A stretch of 35,480 nt of DNA. Origin: Bacillus sp. ISL-34. Its GTDB lineage: Bacteria > Bacillota > Bacilli > Bacillales > DSM-1321. Position numbers and translations under genes: made by a program. The stretch covers positions 1 through 35,480 of the forward strand of contig NZ_JAGGQJ010000037.1 in assembly GCF_018613325.1 (NCBI RefSeq). Reading direction: 5' to 3'. Under the pieces are notes generated by a model, which worked only from the letters and a program-made list of their open reading frames with translations, had not been told where the DNA came from and ran no database searches. Every line of letters starts with the position of its first letter. Within the stretch, counting starts at the first letter, position 1. Below, in pieces: positions 13,674 through 22,338 of this stretch.

Positions 13674-14070
13674 AAATGGACCCACTTTCTCCTATTTTTT
13701 TTAAGATAATTTCACGTTCCTCATTCAATTTAGCGTACATGCTAAGAGCAATCATTTGTTGGTTTTTTAGAAGTGTGTCATCTTTTGAATAAATCACAAT
13801 GCCGGTTGTGTATATTTGGGCCTGAAAAACGGTTGATGCTGTCCTAAGATTAATCAGGTCCACATCTATTTTCAGGATATCTGCCAGTTCCTGTGCCAAT
13901 AAAAATAACTCATATGTAATATGTGATGAATCTTGACTGTAGAATGCCACATCGATGTCACTATCCCTATGTGTAGTGTTCTTCGCGTAAGAACCAAATA
14001 CGATGATGAAGGAAGGATCAATTTTGTCTATTAGGAACTTTTGGATACTTTGAAACATCTCTGTTTTCAT
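13663..14070 (-). CDS. mntA: MntA-type minimal nucleotidyltransferase antitoxin
   Basis: 135 aa of the DNA polymerase beta-like nucleotidyltransferase family. The GSX10DXD motif is GSYAKNTTHRDSDIDVAF (about 26-43), with a third Asp in VDLINL. As the antitoxin of a type VII toxin-antitoxin system it would transfer AMP to HepT. ATG with AGGGAGCG upstream. The gene precedes hepT and overlaps it. The region upstream (14071-14327) has a hairpin GCTCTG-CTT-CAGAGC but nothing else I can name. Confidence 0.87.
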   Translation of the reverse strand: MKTEMFQSIQKFLIDKIDPSFIIVFGSYAKNTTHRDSDIDVAFYSQDSSHITYELFLLAQELADILKIDVDLINLRTASTVFQAQIYTTGIVIYSKDDTLLKNQQMIALSMYAKLNEEREIILKKIGESGSIYGE

Positions 14071-14327
14071 AAGACACGCTCCCTAATGATAATACGAATA
14101 GTATACCAAACATTGGTTTTCCTTTGTACTGGTCACAAAGAACCCTATGAAAAGTATGGATTCAATTAAGGCTGAAGAGCGAGCTCTGCTTCAGAGCAGG
14201 GAGCATAGTCCAAAGGTTTATAAAAAAACAATAATATACAAATAAAGGGAAAAGGCATCTTGGTATCGTATAAAGATAGTATAAATCGTTTTTAAAGTTA
14301 GCAATATCATTAATGGGAGTGAAGATC

Positions 14328-15332
14328 ATGGAAGCGGCGGTAGAACGAATTTTTTCTAATGAATTGGTGAAATTGGCTGGGGATTTTTTTCAAGTGAATG
14401 CTGGGAATCCGGTTAAACTTGGAGATGCAGAGAACTATGTATTTGAGGTTTACAGGGATGTAACGCCATACATCTTAAGAATGACACATCAATCACATCG
14501 TACAAAAGTTCAAGTGCTTGCTGAGTTAAAGTGGATTGAGCATTTACAGAATAATGGTAGTGAAATACCTAAAGTTCTTTCTTCGAAAGATAATAACTTA
14601 GTTGAAATTGTAAAGGGCTCGGATGGTACGGAATTTTATTGTTGCCTGTTTGAAAAAGCTCCAGGTGTAAGGATGAAAGTCACCGATGAAAATTTCGATG
14701 AACCTTTATTTTTTGAATGGGGAAGAACCATTGGCCAAATGCATAAACAAACTAAAAGTTATAAGCCAGAAGCGGAATATAAAAGGCTGGATTGGCATGA
14801 AGAAGAATTATTGAATGCCGAACTCTACCAATCCGATGTTCCAGAGCAAGTGATGCACCAACAAGACTTAATCATGAAGAAATTAAATGCCCTTCAAGTT
14901 CATCAAAATAATTTTGGATTGATTCATTCTGATATACATAACGGCAATTTCCATTTTCATGAGGGGAAGATCCATGTTTTTGACTTTGATGACTGTTCTT
15001 ATCACTGGTTTGCCAGCGATTTGGCCATACCTCTGTACTATCTGATGTGGAGCTTGGAACGTGAAGGTGTAAAGGGGCTCGATGAATATGCCGCCAAGTT
15101 CATGAGGGCATTCATAAAAGGTTATGAGACGGAAAATATCCTGGAAACTGTGGAATACGAAACGATTCCTCTATTTTTAAAGTTAAGGGATTTCACGTTA
15201 TATAATTTTTTTCATAAAAAGTACGATTTGAAGAATGCGGATAGTCAGTTATATAAAACTGTTCAAGAAATCGAACGTAGAATCATGGAAGGCCGTCCCA
15301 TTGTTCACTTCGATCCGAACGTAGTTCATTGA
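14328..15332 (+). CDS. APH-family phosphotransferase (small-molecule kinase)
   Basis: 334 aa from ATG 14328, with GGGAGTG 5-6 bp upstream; ATG 14313 is less likely. Protein-kinase-like fold of the aminoglycoside phosphotransferase/choline kinase family. N-lobe: ENYVFEV and YILRMTHQSH (ATP lysine region). C-lobe: catalytic loop HSDIHNGNFHF (Asp and Asn) and metal-binding VFDFDDC. Similar Bacillus proteins are annotated only as phosphotransferases; substrate (antibiotic, sugar or amino alcohol) is not deducible. Followed after 11 bp by a GNAT gene, so an operon of two small-molecule modifying enzymes. Confidence 0.85.
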   Translation: MEAAVERIFSNELVKLAGDFFQVNAGNPVKLGDAENYVFEVYRDVTPYILRMTHQSHRTKVQVLAELKWIEHLQNNGSEIPKVLSSKDNNLVEIVKGSDGTEFYCCLFEKAPGVRMKVTDENFDEPLFFEWGRTIGQMHKQTKSYKPEAEYKRLDWHEEELLNAELYQSDVPEQVMHQQDLIMKKLNALQVHQNNFGLIHSDIHNGNFHFHEGKIHVFDFDDCSYHWFASDLAIPLYYLMWSLEREGVKGLDEYAAKFMRAFIKGYETENILETVEYETIPLFLKLRDFTLYNFFHKKYDLKNADSQLYKTVQEIERRIMEGRPIVHFDPNVVH

Positions 15333-15343
15333 GGGGGATTGGA

Positions 15344-15877
15344 ATGTCAGAAGTAAAAAATAATGGACTTGCCTATAGAATTCGGACAGGTGAATTGGAA
15401 GATGCAAAAGCGGTTTTGGATGTACAGGATTCCGTCATTTCCGAAGGTGAGTATTTTATTACGGTATCGGAGGAGTTCAATAAAACACTAGATCAACAAA
15501 GAGAGTGGATACGAAGGTTATTGGAAAATGAACGAGAAACGATCATCGTTGCCGAAATAAATGGTGAAGTGGTTGGATGGATCGGATTTCAAGCGGAAAA
15601 TAGGAAGAGAATGTCTCACAAGGGCTCATTTGGGATGATGATCAGAAATAATTTCAGAGGGATGGGAATTGGAAAACAGCTTATTAAAGCATTATTGGAT
15701 TGGGCAGAAGCCAATCCGTTCATTGAAAAGGTGAGTTTGGGAGTTTTTTCAACAAATCATCGGGCAATATCACTATATAAAAGTATGGGGTTTATTGAAG
15801 AAGGCCGTAAAATCAAGGAATTCAAGATGAGCCAAAGTGAATACGTCGATGATATTATCATGTTCAAAATGGTTTGA
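15344..15877 (+). CDS. GNAT family N-acetyltransferase
   Basis: 177 aa. ATG 15344 with GAGGGGGAT upstream, 11 bp after the kinase stop, so cotranscribed. N-terminal strand LAYRIRTGELEDAKAVL, IIVAEINGEVVGWIGFQ, acetyl-CoA loop NNFRGMGIGKQLIKALL, and the C-terminal NHRAISLYKSMGF motif, all intact. Resembles the PhnO/spermidine-type single-domain acetyltransferases found widely in Bacillus. Acceptor unknown. A long hairpin terminator follows. Confidence 0.87.
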   Translation: MSEVKNNGLAYRIRTGELEDAKAVLDVQDSVISEGEYFITVSEEFNKTLDQQREWIRRLLENERETIIVAEINGEVVGWIGFQAENRKRMSHKGSFGMMIRNNFRGMGIGKQLIKALLDWAEANPFIEKVSLGVFSTNHRAISLYKSMGFIEEGRKIKEFKMSQSEYVDDIIMFKMV

Positions 15878-15881
15878 TCAG

Positions 15882-15922
15882 ACCGAAAGAGCATGAATTG
15901 ATTCAATGCATGCTCTTCCGGT
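15882..15922 (+). terminator. rho-independent terminator
   Basis: ACCGAAAGAGCATG ... CATGCTCTTCCGGT, 14 bp arms with one mismatch, then TTTGG. Lies between convergent genes and could serve both. Confidence 0.75.
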
Positions 15923-15969
15923 TTGGTTATGTATCTATTTTTATATGAAAACGATGTGTATGTCACGCA

Positions 15970-16767
15970 TCATTTAATTACTTTTACGTTCACTTGCTTT
16001 CTTCCCCACGTTAAAGCATCTGATTCATTCGCGATGAACACATCAATCCTGTTTCCTTTGATCGCGCCGCCCGTGTCTGCAGCGATGGCTTGTCCATAGC
16101 CCTCGACTTCAACGATCGAGCCTAGCGGTATCACGTTCGGATCGACTGCTATCAGTTTGGCATCATCATATTTCTTTAGGTCAACGCCCATTCTTGTAGT
16201 GCCTGAACATCCCTCGCAGCTCGCTGTATATGCTGTACTTGTTACCGTCAGTTCTTTAACGGCTGAACCTGCTGCACTTGCTCTTTCTTCTAATTTACTG
16301 AAGGTCCGTGCACCGGCAATACCGTCAGCGGATAATCCCTTTTGCTTTTGAAAGTTGATGACGGCTTGCTTTGTGCCTGTACCATAAATGCCATCGATCG
16401 TTGATGTGTAAACATTCCAGGCTTTCAATAACCTTTGCAGTTCAGCTACAGGTCTTCCCATATCCCCGCTTTTCAGTACCTGTATTTTCTGATTCGTTTG
16501 TGTTCCTGCAATTCCATCGGCTTTCAGCCCTGATTTTTCCTGAAACTTCTTTACGGATTCTTTTGTAATCGATCCGTAGTAACCTGTTGCTTCGTGATAG
16601 GGAAAAACCCCTTTTGTCAGTAATAATTCTTGTAATACTTTTACATCACTATTACTCATTCCAAATGAAAGTGTGCGATCCAAAGCAGCGGCTTCGCCTT
16701 TAGTTGGCATGCAAACTCCTAGAATGAATACAGAAGCCGTTAGGATCGTTAATAAAATTTTCTTCAT
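15970..16767 (-). CDS. secreted cell-wall protein: two peptidoglycan-binding domains plus 3D domain
   Basis: 265 aa from ATG 16767 (GAGGAGGAT 4-5 bp upstream); longer readings lack a ribosome binding site. Signal peptide MKKILLTILTASVFILGVC with cleavage near GEAAA. Two PG_binding_1 domains: LSFGMSNSDVKVLQELLLTK...GTQTNQ (about 33-97) and LKSGDMGRPVAELQRLLKAW...GARTFS (about 99-160). C-terminal 3D domain (about 172-265) with AYTASCEGCSG, DPNVIPLGS, ADTGGAIKG and RIDVF, giving the three conserved aspartates. Similar to YocH/YorM-type muralytic proteins of Bacillus, presumably a lytic transglycosylase-like autolysin. Monocistronic. Confidence 0.9.
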   Translation of the reverse strand: MKKILLTILTASVFILGVCMPTKGEAAALDRTLSFGMSNSDVKVLQELLLTKGVFPYHEATGYYGSITKESVKKFQEKSGLKADGIAGTQTNQKIQVLKSGDMGRPVAELQRLLKAWNVYTSTIDGIYGTGTKQAVINFQKQKGLSADGIAGARTFSKLEERASAAGSAVKELTVTSTAYTASCEGCSGTTRMGVDLKKYDDAKLIAVDPNVIPLGSIVEVEGYGQAIAADTGGAIKGNRIDVFIANESDALTWGRKQVNVKVIK

Positions 16768-17059
16768 GTTTATCCTCCTCGTTGTTTCCTGCATTAAACG
16801 ATTCGTTAAACTATCACCCTTTAAGGCGCAGTTAAGGAAAAACACCGCGAAGGCACTAAGTAATTGTTAAAACATGTAACACAAAGAAAAGAAATGAGGC
16901 GGACATCGGGTTACCATATCCTTAGTAATTAGGTAATTATGGAAAAATGATCAAACTTCACATGGAACGAGCGGAACAGTTTGGTTGAACAAAGGGCATT
17001 CATTCATGTACGTTTAGGTTAATAGAAATTCTATTTCAAGGTTAAAGGAGGAAATCATT

Positions 17060-17708
17060 TTGATTAAAGCAGTTATTTTCGACTTTGATGGTTTAATTTT
17101 GGACACAGAAACGGCATGGTATGAGGCTTATAAAGAAACGATGGCTTTTTATGAATCTGATTTGCCTCTTGAACAATTCGTTACATGTATCGGGATGGAT
17201 AATACTGAACTTAACCGGTATTTCAACGATCAGCTGGGGGAAAGTTGTAATATTGAAGAAATTGAATCCAGAGCAAAAAGCCTTCATGAAGTAAAGATGA
17301 AAACATCACAGGCACGTGAAGGTGTAAAGGATTATTAGAAGAAGCAAAGAATAATGGATATAAAATCGCCCTCGCTACAAGCTCGACAAGTGGGTCACAC
17401 ATCATTTGGGAGAACTCGGCCTGTTACACTATTTTGAAGTAATCATCACAGGGGATGATGTTGAAAAAGTAAAACCAGCGCCTGATTTGTATGTAAAGGC
17501 AATTGAAGTCCTGGGCATTCAGCCGACAGAAGCCGTAGCATTTGAAGATTCGTTAAATGGGCTTCAAGCGGCCCTGACTGCTGGATTAAAGTGTGTAATC
17601 GTTCCTAATCCCGTTACGGAAGCTTTAGCATTTGAAAATCATCATTTACGCCTCCGATCCATGTTGGATAAGAGCTTGTCTGACGTTATCAAACATATTG
17701 AGCAATGA
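17060..17708 (+). pseudogene. HAD hydrolase (YhcW/beta-PGM-like) with two frameshifts
   Basis: TTG 17060 after AAAGGAGG opens MIKAVIFDFDGLILDTETAW (motif I intact) and runs to TAG 17336-17338. In the next frame LLEEAKNNGYKIALATSSTS follows (motif II), then a second shift near 17390 restores THHLGELGLLHYFEVIITGD, KPAPDLY (motif III) and AVAFEDSLNGLQAA (motif IV) to 17708. Joined, the protein would be about 215 aa, the usual size. The 3' piece could be translated from TTG 17406 but would lack the nucleophile. The motifs are well preserved, so the breakage is recent or a sequencing artefact. Confidence 0.85.
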
Positions 17709-17751
17709 GCGTTCGAAGGAAATTATAGTATGATAAAGGAATGAAACCACG

Positions 17752-17778
17752 CCGAAGATGGCAGACTCTTCGGTTTTT
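17752..17778 (+). terminator. rho-independent terminator
   Basis: CCGAAGA-TGGCAGAC-TCTTCGG followed by TTTTT, 43 bp after the HAD pseudogene. Confidence 0.85.
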
Positions 17779-17818
17779 CCGGTTTTTAATGAATGTTTTA
17801 TGTGGGGAGGATGAGTTT

Positions 17819-18313
17819 ATGGGATTGCATATCAATGACATAGGAGTCCGGCTGCGGGAGGTCAAGGAGAGTGATCTTCCTATCTTTTTCGATCAGCAAC
17901 TGGATCCTGCCGCAAACTATATGGCTGCCTTCACATCTAAGGATCCATCAGACAAGGTGGCTTTTTTGACACACTGGAAGAACATCTTATCGAACCGGGA
18001 TATTCAAAAAATGACCATAATCCACAACGGATATGTTGCGGGCAGCGTTCTCAAGTTTGAGCAGTTTGGTAACCCGGAAGTATGTTATTGGATCGGGAAG
18101 CAATATTGGGGGAAAGGGATCGCTACAGGGGCACTGCTCCATTTTTTGCCGAAAATAAAAGTCCGTCCTCTATATGCCCGCACAGCCAAGGATAATCTTG
18201 GTTCCATCAGGGTGCTGGAAAAATGCGGATTTGAAAGATTCGATGAAGACAAAGGGTATTCCCATGCAAGAGGCAAAGAGGTTGAAGAATTCATTTTGAA
18301 ACTTGATAGTTAA
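17819..18313 (+). CDS. GNAT acetyltransferase, RimJ/RimL type
   Basis: 164 aa from ATG 17819 (GGGGAGGATG upstream); the longer frame starts within the preceding terminator. VRLREVKESDLPIFFDQQLD, EVCYWIGKQYWGKGIATGAL (acetyl-CoA loop), VRPLYARTAKDNLGSIRVLE and KCGFERF are the expected blocks. Probably acetylates a small molecule or protein N-terminus; no acceptor can be named. Followed after 49 bp by a small membrane protein gene. Confidence 0.87.
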   Translation: MGLHINDIGVRLREVKESDLPIFFDQQLDPAANYMAAFTSKDPSDKVAFLTHWKNILSNRDIQKMTIIHNGYVAGSVLKFEQFGNPEVCYWIGKQYWGKGIATGALLHFLPKIKVRPLYARTAKDNLGSIRVLEKCGFERFDEDKGYSHARGKEVEEFILKLDS

Positions 18314-18362
18314 GATAATAATAACAATATCGTTTAGCCTATGAGGAAACGGGTGAAATACA

Positions 18363-18602
18363 ATGGGATATAAGATTTTTTCCATCATTTTTATTTTGTG
18401 CGGTCTTTTTGTAATGTGGTTCGCCGTATATGGCAAAAAGAAAGAGATTAAAGAGTTCGGCTCCGGAACACCAACGAATTTCATCGATGTAATTTTAATG
18501 ATGATATATAAGCTTTTACCTTCCACTATAAGAAAGGTCCTTCTTTTTTCATTGGGGCTGGCCATTTCCATCGGCTTTACCTTTATATTGCTTAACCTAT
18601 AA
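18363..18602 (+). CDS. small two-helix membrane protein
   Basis: 79 aa; GGGTGA precedes the ATG. Helices at residues 4-23 (KIFSIIFILCGLFVMWFAVY) and 60-79 (VLLFSLGLAISIGFTFILLN) with a basic loop KKKEIKE and a central amphipathic part. Family not recognised. The next 270 bp (18603-18874) contain no supported gene, though an open frame without start (18712-18882, DGSVYVNGDGKLTPMEVLVQ) may be a relic. Confidence 0.6.
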   Translation: MGYKIFSIIFILCGLFVMWFAVYGKKKEIKEFGSGTPTNFIDVILMMIYKLLPSTIRKVLLFSLGLAISIGFTFILLNL

Positions 18603-18874
18603 TTATTCATAAATTTTCCTGATTAGATAAAAAAATCCTGAAACATTATTCAATAGAAAACGTATTAAAAGAAAACGATACATAGGAGTTGTTGCTATTT
18701 AGAGATAAAAAATTGATGGCAGTGTTTATGTTAATGGGGACGGGAAGTTAACGCCGATGGAGGTATTGGTTCAATATATCCAAAGAGAAGAATATCAGTA
18801 TAGTAATAATATGCATAATATGGTAATCTTGAATTTGTGTGATTTTGGAAAAAATGAAAAAAGGAAGGTATTAT

Positions 18875-19807
18875 ATGTCTGAATCGGTTCTTAAGGTTCA
18901 ATCCTTAACTAAAAAAATTGGAAAAGCAACCATTGTAGACAATGTCAGCTTTGAAATAAAAAGTAATGAAATATTTGGTTTGCTTGGTCCGAATGGAGCT
19001 GGTAAGACCACGATCATCCGTATGATAACAGGTCTCATCAATCGTACGGGCGGTACTGTCATGATCAATGGCAGTGACCTCGATAATGATTTCGAAGGTG
19101 CGATGAATCAATTGGGGGCCATTGTTGAAAACCCGGAGTTTTATAAGTATATGACAGGCAGAAAGAATATCCTGCATTATGCCCGAATGTCATCCAATGA
19201 CATCTCCAATGAGAGAATAGAAGAGGTCATAAAGCTTGTCAAACTGGATCATGCCATCGATAAGAAGGTTAAAACATATTCATTAGGGATGCGTCAGCGC
19301 CTTGGCGTGGCACAGGCGATTTTACATAAACCGTCGTTATTGATTTTTGATGAACCGACGAATGGCTTGGATCCACAAGGGATTCGCGAGTTTCGTGATT
19401 ATTTGAAAGTACTGGCGAGTGAAGGTGTCGGGATATTGATTTCATCACATTTACTATCGGAAATGCAATTGATGTGTGATAGTTTTGCCGTTATCGAAAA
19501 GGGAAAACTGATACATACGAAAGAACATATATTAGATGAAAAAACAGAAACGATCAATGAAGTTTCATTCACTGTCAGCGATGGGAAGCTAGCTAAAAAA
19601 ATCCTTCAAGAACACTTTGTGGATATTACGATTTTAAAATATGATGCGAAGACAATCTCCGTATCGGCCACACGTGAACAAACGGCAGATATAAACAGGA
19701 GTTTTAATGGAAATCAACTGGATGTCTATGAAATTGGCATTACTAGAAAATCGCTGGAAGATAAATTCTTTGAAATCACTGAGCAGGAAATGAGGGAGTC
19801 TATATGA
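18875..19807 (+). CDS. ABC transporter ATP-binding protein (BcrA-like)
   Basis: 310 aa from ATG 18875, AAGGAAGG upstream. Walker A GPNGAGKTT (about 38-46), Q-loop region QLGAIVENPEFY, signature SLGMRQRLGVAQ, Walker B LLIFDEPTNGLDP, switch ISSHLLSE. The C-terminal 90 residues carry the extension seen in BcrA/YxlF-type peptide-antibiotic exporters. It overlaps the permease start by 4 bp (ATGA), so the two form one unit. Substrate unknown; bacitracin-type or lantibiotic resistance is plausible from family only, and no adjacent two-component system is present. Confidence 0.9.
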   Translation: MSESVLKVQSLTKKIGKATIVDNVSFEIKSNEIFGLLGPNGAGKTTIIRMITGLINRTGGTVMINGSDLDNDFEGAMNQLGAIVENPEFYKYMTGRKNILHYARMSSNDISNERIEEVIKLVKLDHAIDKKVKTYSLGMRQRLGVAQAILHKPSLLIFDEPTNGLDPQGIREFRDYLKVLASEGVGILISSHLLSEMQLMCDSFAVIEKGKLIHTKEHILDEKTETINEVSFTVSDGKLAKKILQEHFVDITILKYDAKTISVSATREQTADINRSFNGNQLDVYEIGITRKSLEDKFFEITEQEMRESI

Positions 19808-20763
19808 TGTCCTTAATAAAAAATGAATGGATGAAAATCTTTTCAAAAGTATCAACTTATATATTCATCGCTTTTCTTTTATTGGCAGCATTAGGGGCTG
19901 CAGTCATCGATTATAAACTAAGTCCCGAAGAATCGGGTAAAGATTGGAAGCAAGAGTTAAAGGCAGATATACAAGAACAGCAAAAGGCTTTGGAAGCCAA
20001 GGAAATCAGTGAAGAAGAAAAAGCCGCAATCATGGGCGATATCGATTTCAACAAGCAACTGTTGGCAGATAATATAAACCCTGACTTAAACACGAATTGG
20101 ACCTATATGGCAGAATGGACTAAATCATTAACATCATTTGTCACTTTATTCGTCGTTATTGTTTGCAGCTCGCTAGTTTCCTCGGAATTTTCGGATGGCA
20201 CCATTAAACAACTGTTGATCAGGCCTTATAAACGTTGGAAGATCCTGCTTTCCAAATATATTACTTCCCTGCTATTTGCAGCGTTATTACTTGCGAGCCT
20301 ACTTATATTCAGTTATCTAATCGGAATCATATTCTTTGGCAATGGCTCGTATTCAGACAAAATCATGGATCCAGCATCTTTCGGTGAATTCAGTCCGGTA
20401 GTGGTCGGCGAATATTTCGTAGACATGATCGTTTACTGGATACCAGGATTCTTGGTCATCACGACCATCGCTTTCATGTTAAGCACATTATTTAAAAACC
20501 AAGCACTTGCAGTAGGTATATCCATTTTCATCCTATTTGCTTCTTCCACATTAAATATGGTCATTCAATCATTCATCGGCAAATACGAGTGGTTAAAATT
20601 CGTCTTATTCCCCCACCTAGATTTAAGGGGCTATATTTCCGGAACCATAGAAATGTTCGATGGAGCTACACTTGGATTTTCAATGGGTGTACTCGGCATC
20701 TATTATCTTATCTTTTTAGCGCTAACTTTCTTCTTCTTCCAGAAAAAAGATATCACTAATTAA
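19804..20763 (+). CDS. ABC-2 type permease
   Basis: 319 aa. First helix at about 15-35, then a long extracytoplasmic charged region (about 37-100, AIQ/KE-rich with coiled-coil character), followed by five helices (about 109-130, 155-178, 217-238, 245-265, 297-315). This is the layout of BcrB/NatB-like ABC-2 permeases. It is coupled to the ATPase gene by a 4 bp overlap. Motif SSEFSDGTIKQLLIRPYKRW is the conserved cytoplasmic loop contacting the ATPase. Confidence 0.88.
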   Translation: MMSLIKNEWMKIFSKVSTYIFIAFLLLAALGAAVIDYKLSPEESGKDWKQELKADIQEQQKALEAKEISEEEKAAIMGDIDFNKQLLADNINPDLNTNWTYMAEWTKSLTSFVTLFVVIVCSSLVSSEFSDGTIKQLLIRPYKRWKILLSKYITSLLFAALLLASLLIFSYLIGIIFFGNGSYSDKIMDPASFGEFSPVVVGEYFVDMIVYWIPGFLVITTIAFMLSTLFKNQALAVGISIFILFASSTLNMVIQSFIGKYEWLKFVLFPHLDLRGYISGTIEMFDGATLGFSMGVLGIYYLIFLALTFFFFQKKDITN

Positions 20764-20772
20764 ATAGAAGGA

Positions 20773-20806
20773 AAAACCGAAATCAGTGGCTGATTTCGGT
20801 TTTCTT
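20773..20806 (+). terminator. rho-independent terminator
   Basis: AAAACCGAAATCA-GTGGC-TGATTTCGGTTTT with T-rich tail, 9 bp after the permease stop. Confidence 0.9.
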
Positions 20807-20904
20807 ATGCAACAGGATGTTGAATCTGGAATAAAGTGAAACTTCACCTAAATTTATCCGTATAAGTTAATATGAGGATATTTATTTGGGTATCGGGGTG
20901 TAAA

Positions 20905-21057
20905 ATGAATAAAAATAAGGTTCTATTAATTGGACTTATAGGTTTTTCTTTATTTCTTATAGGCATGATCATATCACAATGGACAGTTGCTGGCGTAGTG
21001 ATCGGGATAGGCGGAGGACTCATAATGGGGATCAGTTCCTACCTGTTTGCAAGTTAG
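20905..21057 (+). CDS. small two-helix membrane protein, 50 aa
   Basis: ATG 20905 (MNKNKVLLIGLIGFSLFLIG) with GGGGTG 4 bp upstream; the longer frame from 20872 has no initiation signal. Two helices with a Gly-rich second helix (VAGVVIGIGGGLIMGISSYL). Unknown function. Confidence 0.55.
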   Translation: MNKNKVLLIGLIGFSLFLIGMIISQWTVAGVVIGIGGGLIMGISSYLFAS

Positions 21058-21134
21058 TGCCTACATATGTACAATACACTATTTAATTGCGGCCTACGCC
21101 GGAAAAATTCTATAGAGATGGAGCAGCTTTAAAG

Positions 21135-21677
21135 ATGGGGAAAATGCATTATAAACGAAAGTTAGTCATTGTATTTATAATTATTGGAACAGCATTAGGG
21201 TTCTATGTGTACTCGGCATTCTCCGAAAAATTGACAAAATCAACAGATTTGTCTGATGAATCCATCGGGGGATTTAAAGTTTTGGATAACATATCGAGTC
21301 CAGAATTTATTAGGGAATATGGAGAACCCATCGATCAAGATAATAATAATACATATGATTATTATTATTGGAAAGGCGGGTTAAAAACGGCATCTATCAA
21401 TACAGACGAGAATAAAGGGAAAATTATGCGGTTAATCATTTCAAGTACGGACGACGATCTATTTGAAAACTCCCTTCAAACAAGCAAAGGTATTAAATTA
21501 GGTAGTAAGAAAGCGGACGTTCTTAAGAAGTACGGAGATCATTATTATAAAAGTTATGAACAGGGAGCGGATATTATCGGCTACATTGACCATAAACGGA
21601 ATATTACTTTAGAATTTTGGTGTGTTCCAGGTGGAAGGGTTGCAGAAATACGATTGGATGATGCAGATGTCATTTAA
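21135..21677 (+). CDS. membrane-anchored extracytoplasmic protein
   Basis: 180 aa from ATG 21135 (MGKMHYKRKLVIVFIIIGTA); ATG 21144 is equally possible because ribosome binding sites are weak. N-terminal uncleaved helix (about 11-30), then an extracellular domain with two related halves: ISSPEFIREYGEPIDQDNNN and IKLGSKKADVLKKYGDHYYK. Each half has the form of a short helix followed by strands, resembling bacterial proteins of the BLIP/SmpA-like type. Function unknown. No operon partner within 100 bp upstream. Confidence 0.65.
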   Translation: MGKMHYKRKLVIVFIIIGTALGFYVYSAFSEKLTKSTDLSDESIGGFKVLDNISSPEFIREYGEPIDQDNNNTYDYYYWKGGLKTASINTDENKGKIMRLIISSTDDDLFENSLQTSKGIKLGSKKADVLKKYGDHYYKSYEQGADIIGYIDHKRNITLEFWCVPGGRVAEIRLDDADVI

Positions 21678-21749
21678 GTTTTTTCACCAGCGTCCCTGAT
21701 TATCGGTTTTAGCTTTTTAAGTAAATAAGAAAGAGATGCGATAAAGAAT

Positions 21750-21944
21750 ATGTTCATAAAAAATTTCATCTATCATTACATCATTTATCCGATCATATTT
21801 GTTGGGGTATATGCATTATTTGCTATTTTTAAGCTTGATGATACCCCCGTCCCTATAAGTGATGCTATGCATATGATTTTAATCTATTATTTTGCAATTA
21901 GTGTGTATCATGCTTTGCCTACTTTAAGGTTTAAGGGGAAATAA
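21750..21944 (+). CDS. small membrane protein, 64 aa
   Basis: Aromatic helix MFIKNFIYHYIIYPIIFVGV followed by ALFAIF, a short polar part (DDTPVPISD) and a second helix (MHMILIYYFAISVYHAL). The upstream signal (AAGAGATG) is weak, so confidence is moderate. Starts 73 bp after the preceding gene. Confidence 0.5.
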   Translation: MFIKNFIYHYIIYPIIFVGVYALFAIFKLDDTPVPISDAMHMILIYYFAISVYHALPTLRFKGK

Positions 21945-22067
21945 CAAAGGGGACAAATTTCCATTTTTTTCTGAAACCATTTATTACTTTATCCGTATAT
22001 TTCATTATGTACGATGCTGCACCGGTATAGACATTTATCATTTTTGTAGATTGGGAGATGAAGGATC

Positions 22068-22271
22068 ATGAACGAAAAGGGTTGCATGAAATGCGGAAGC
22101 AATGATGCTGCTGAAAAGGACGTAGCCATGACAGGAACAGGATTGTCAAAAATGTTCGATGTCCAGAATAATCAATTTACGGTTGTTTATTGCAAGAATT
22201 GCGGTTATTCGGAGTTTTATAATAAGCAATCATCGGCCGGCAGTAATCTGCTGGATCTATTCTTCGGATGA
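22068..22271 (+). CDS. zinc-ribbon protein (nucleic-acid-binding Zn-ribbon type)
   Basis: 67 aa with CMKCGS at residues 6-11 and YCKNCGYSEFY near 45-55, giving two CxxC knuckles for one zinc. The middle TGTGLSKMFDVQNNQFTVV is typical of the Zn_ribbon_13-type family. ATG with GAAGGATC upstream. Probably monocistronic, followed by a strong terminator. Role unknown. Confidence 0.8.
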   Translation: MNEKGCMKCGSNDAAEKDVAMTGTGLSKMFDVQNNQFTVVYCKNCGYSEFYNKQSSAGSNLLDLFFG

Positions 22272-22283
22272 TCACTGCACGAA

Positions 22284-22323
22284 AAGAATCCCCTTTTACA
22301 TGAAAAGGGGATTCTTGTTTTTT
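22284..22323. terminator. bidirectional terminator
   Basis: AAGAATCCCCTTTT-ACATG-AAAAGGGGATTCTT then GTTTTTT, between convergent genes. Confidence 0.92.
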
Positions 22324-22338
22324 CATAATGTCAGCTCA

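Noticed and set aside
18712..18882. Open frame without start codon reading DGSVYVNGDGKLTPMEVLVQ
   Set aside because: No initiation signal and it runs into the start of the ABC ATPase gene; at best a gene relic, noted with the neighbouring entry.
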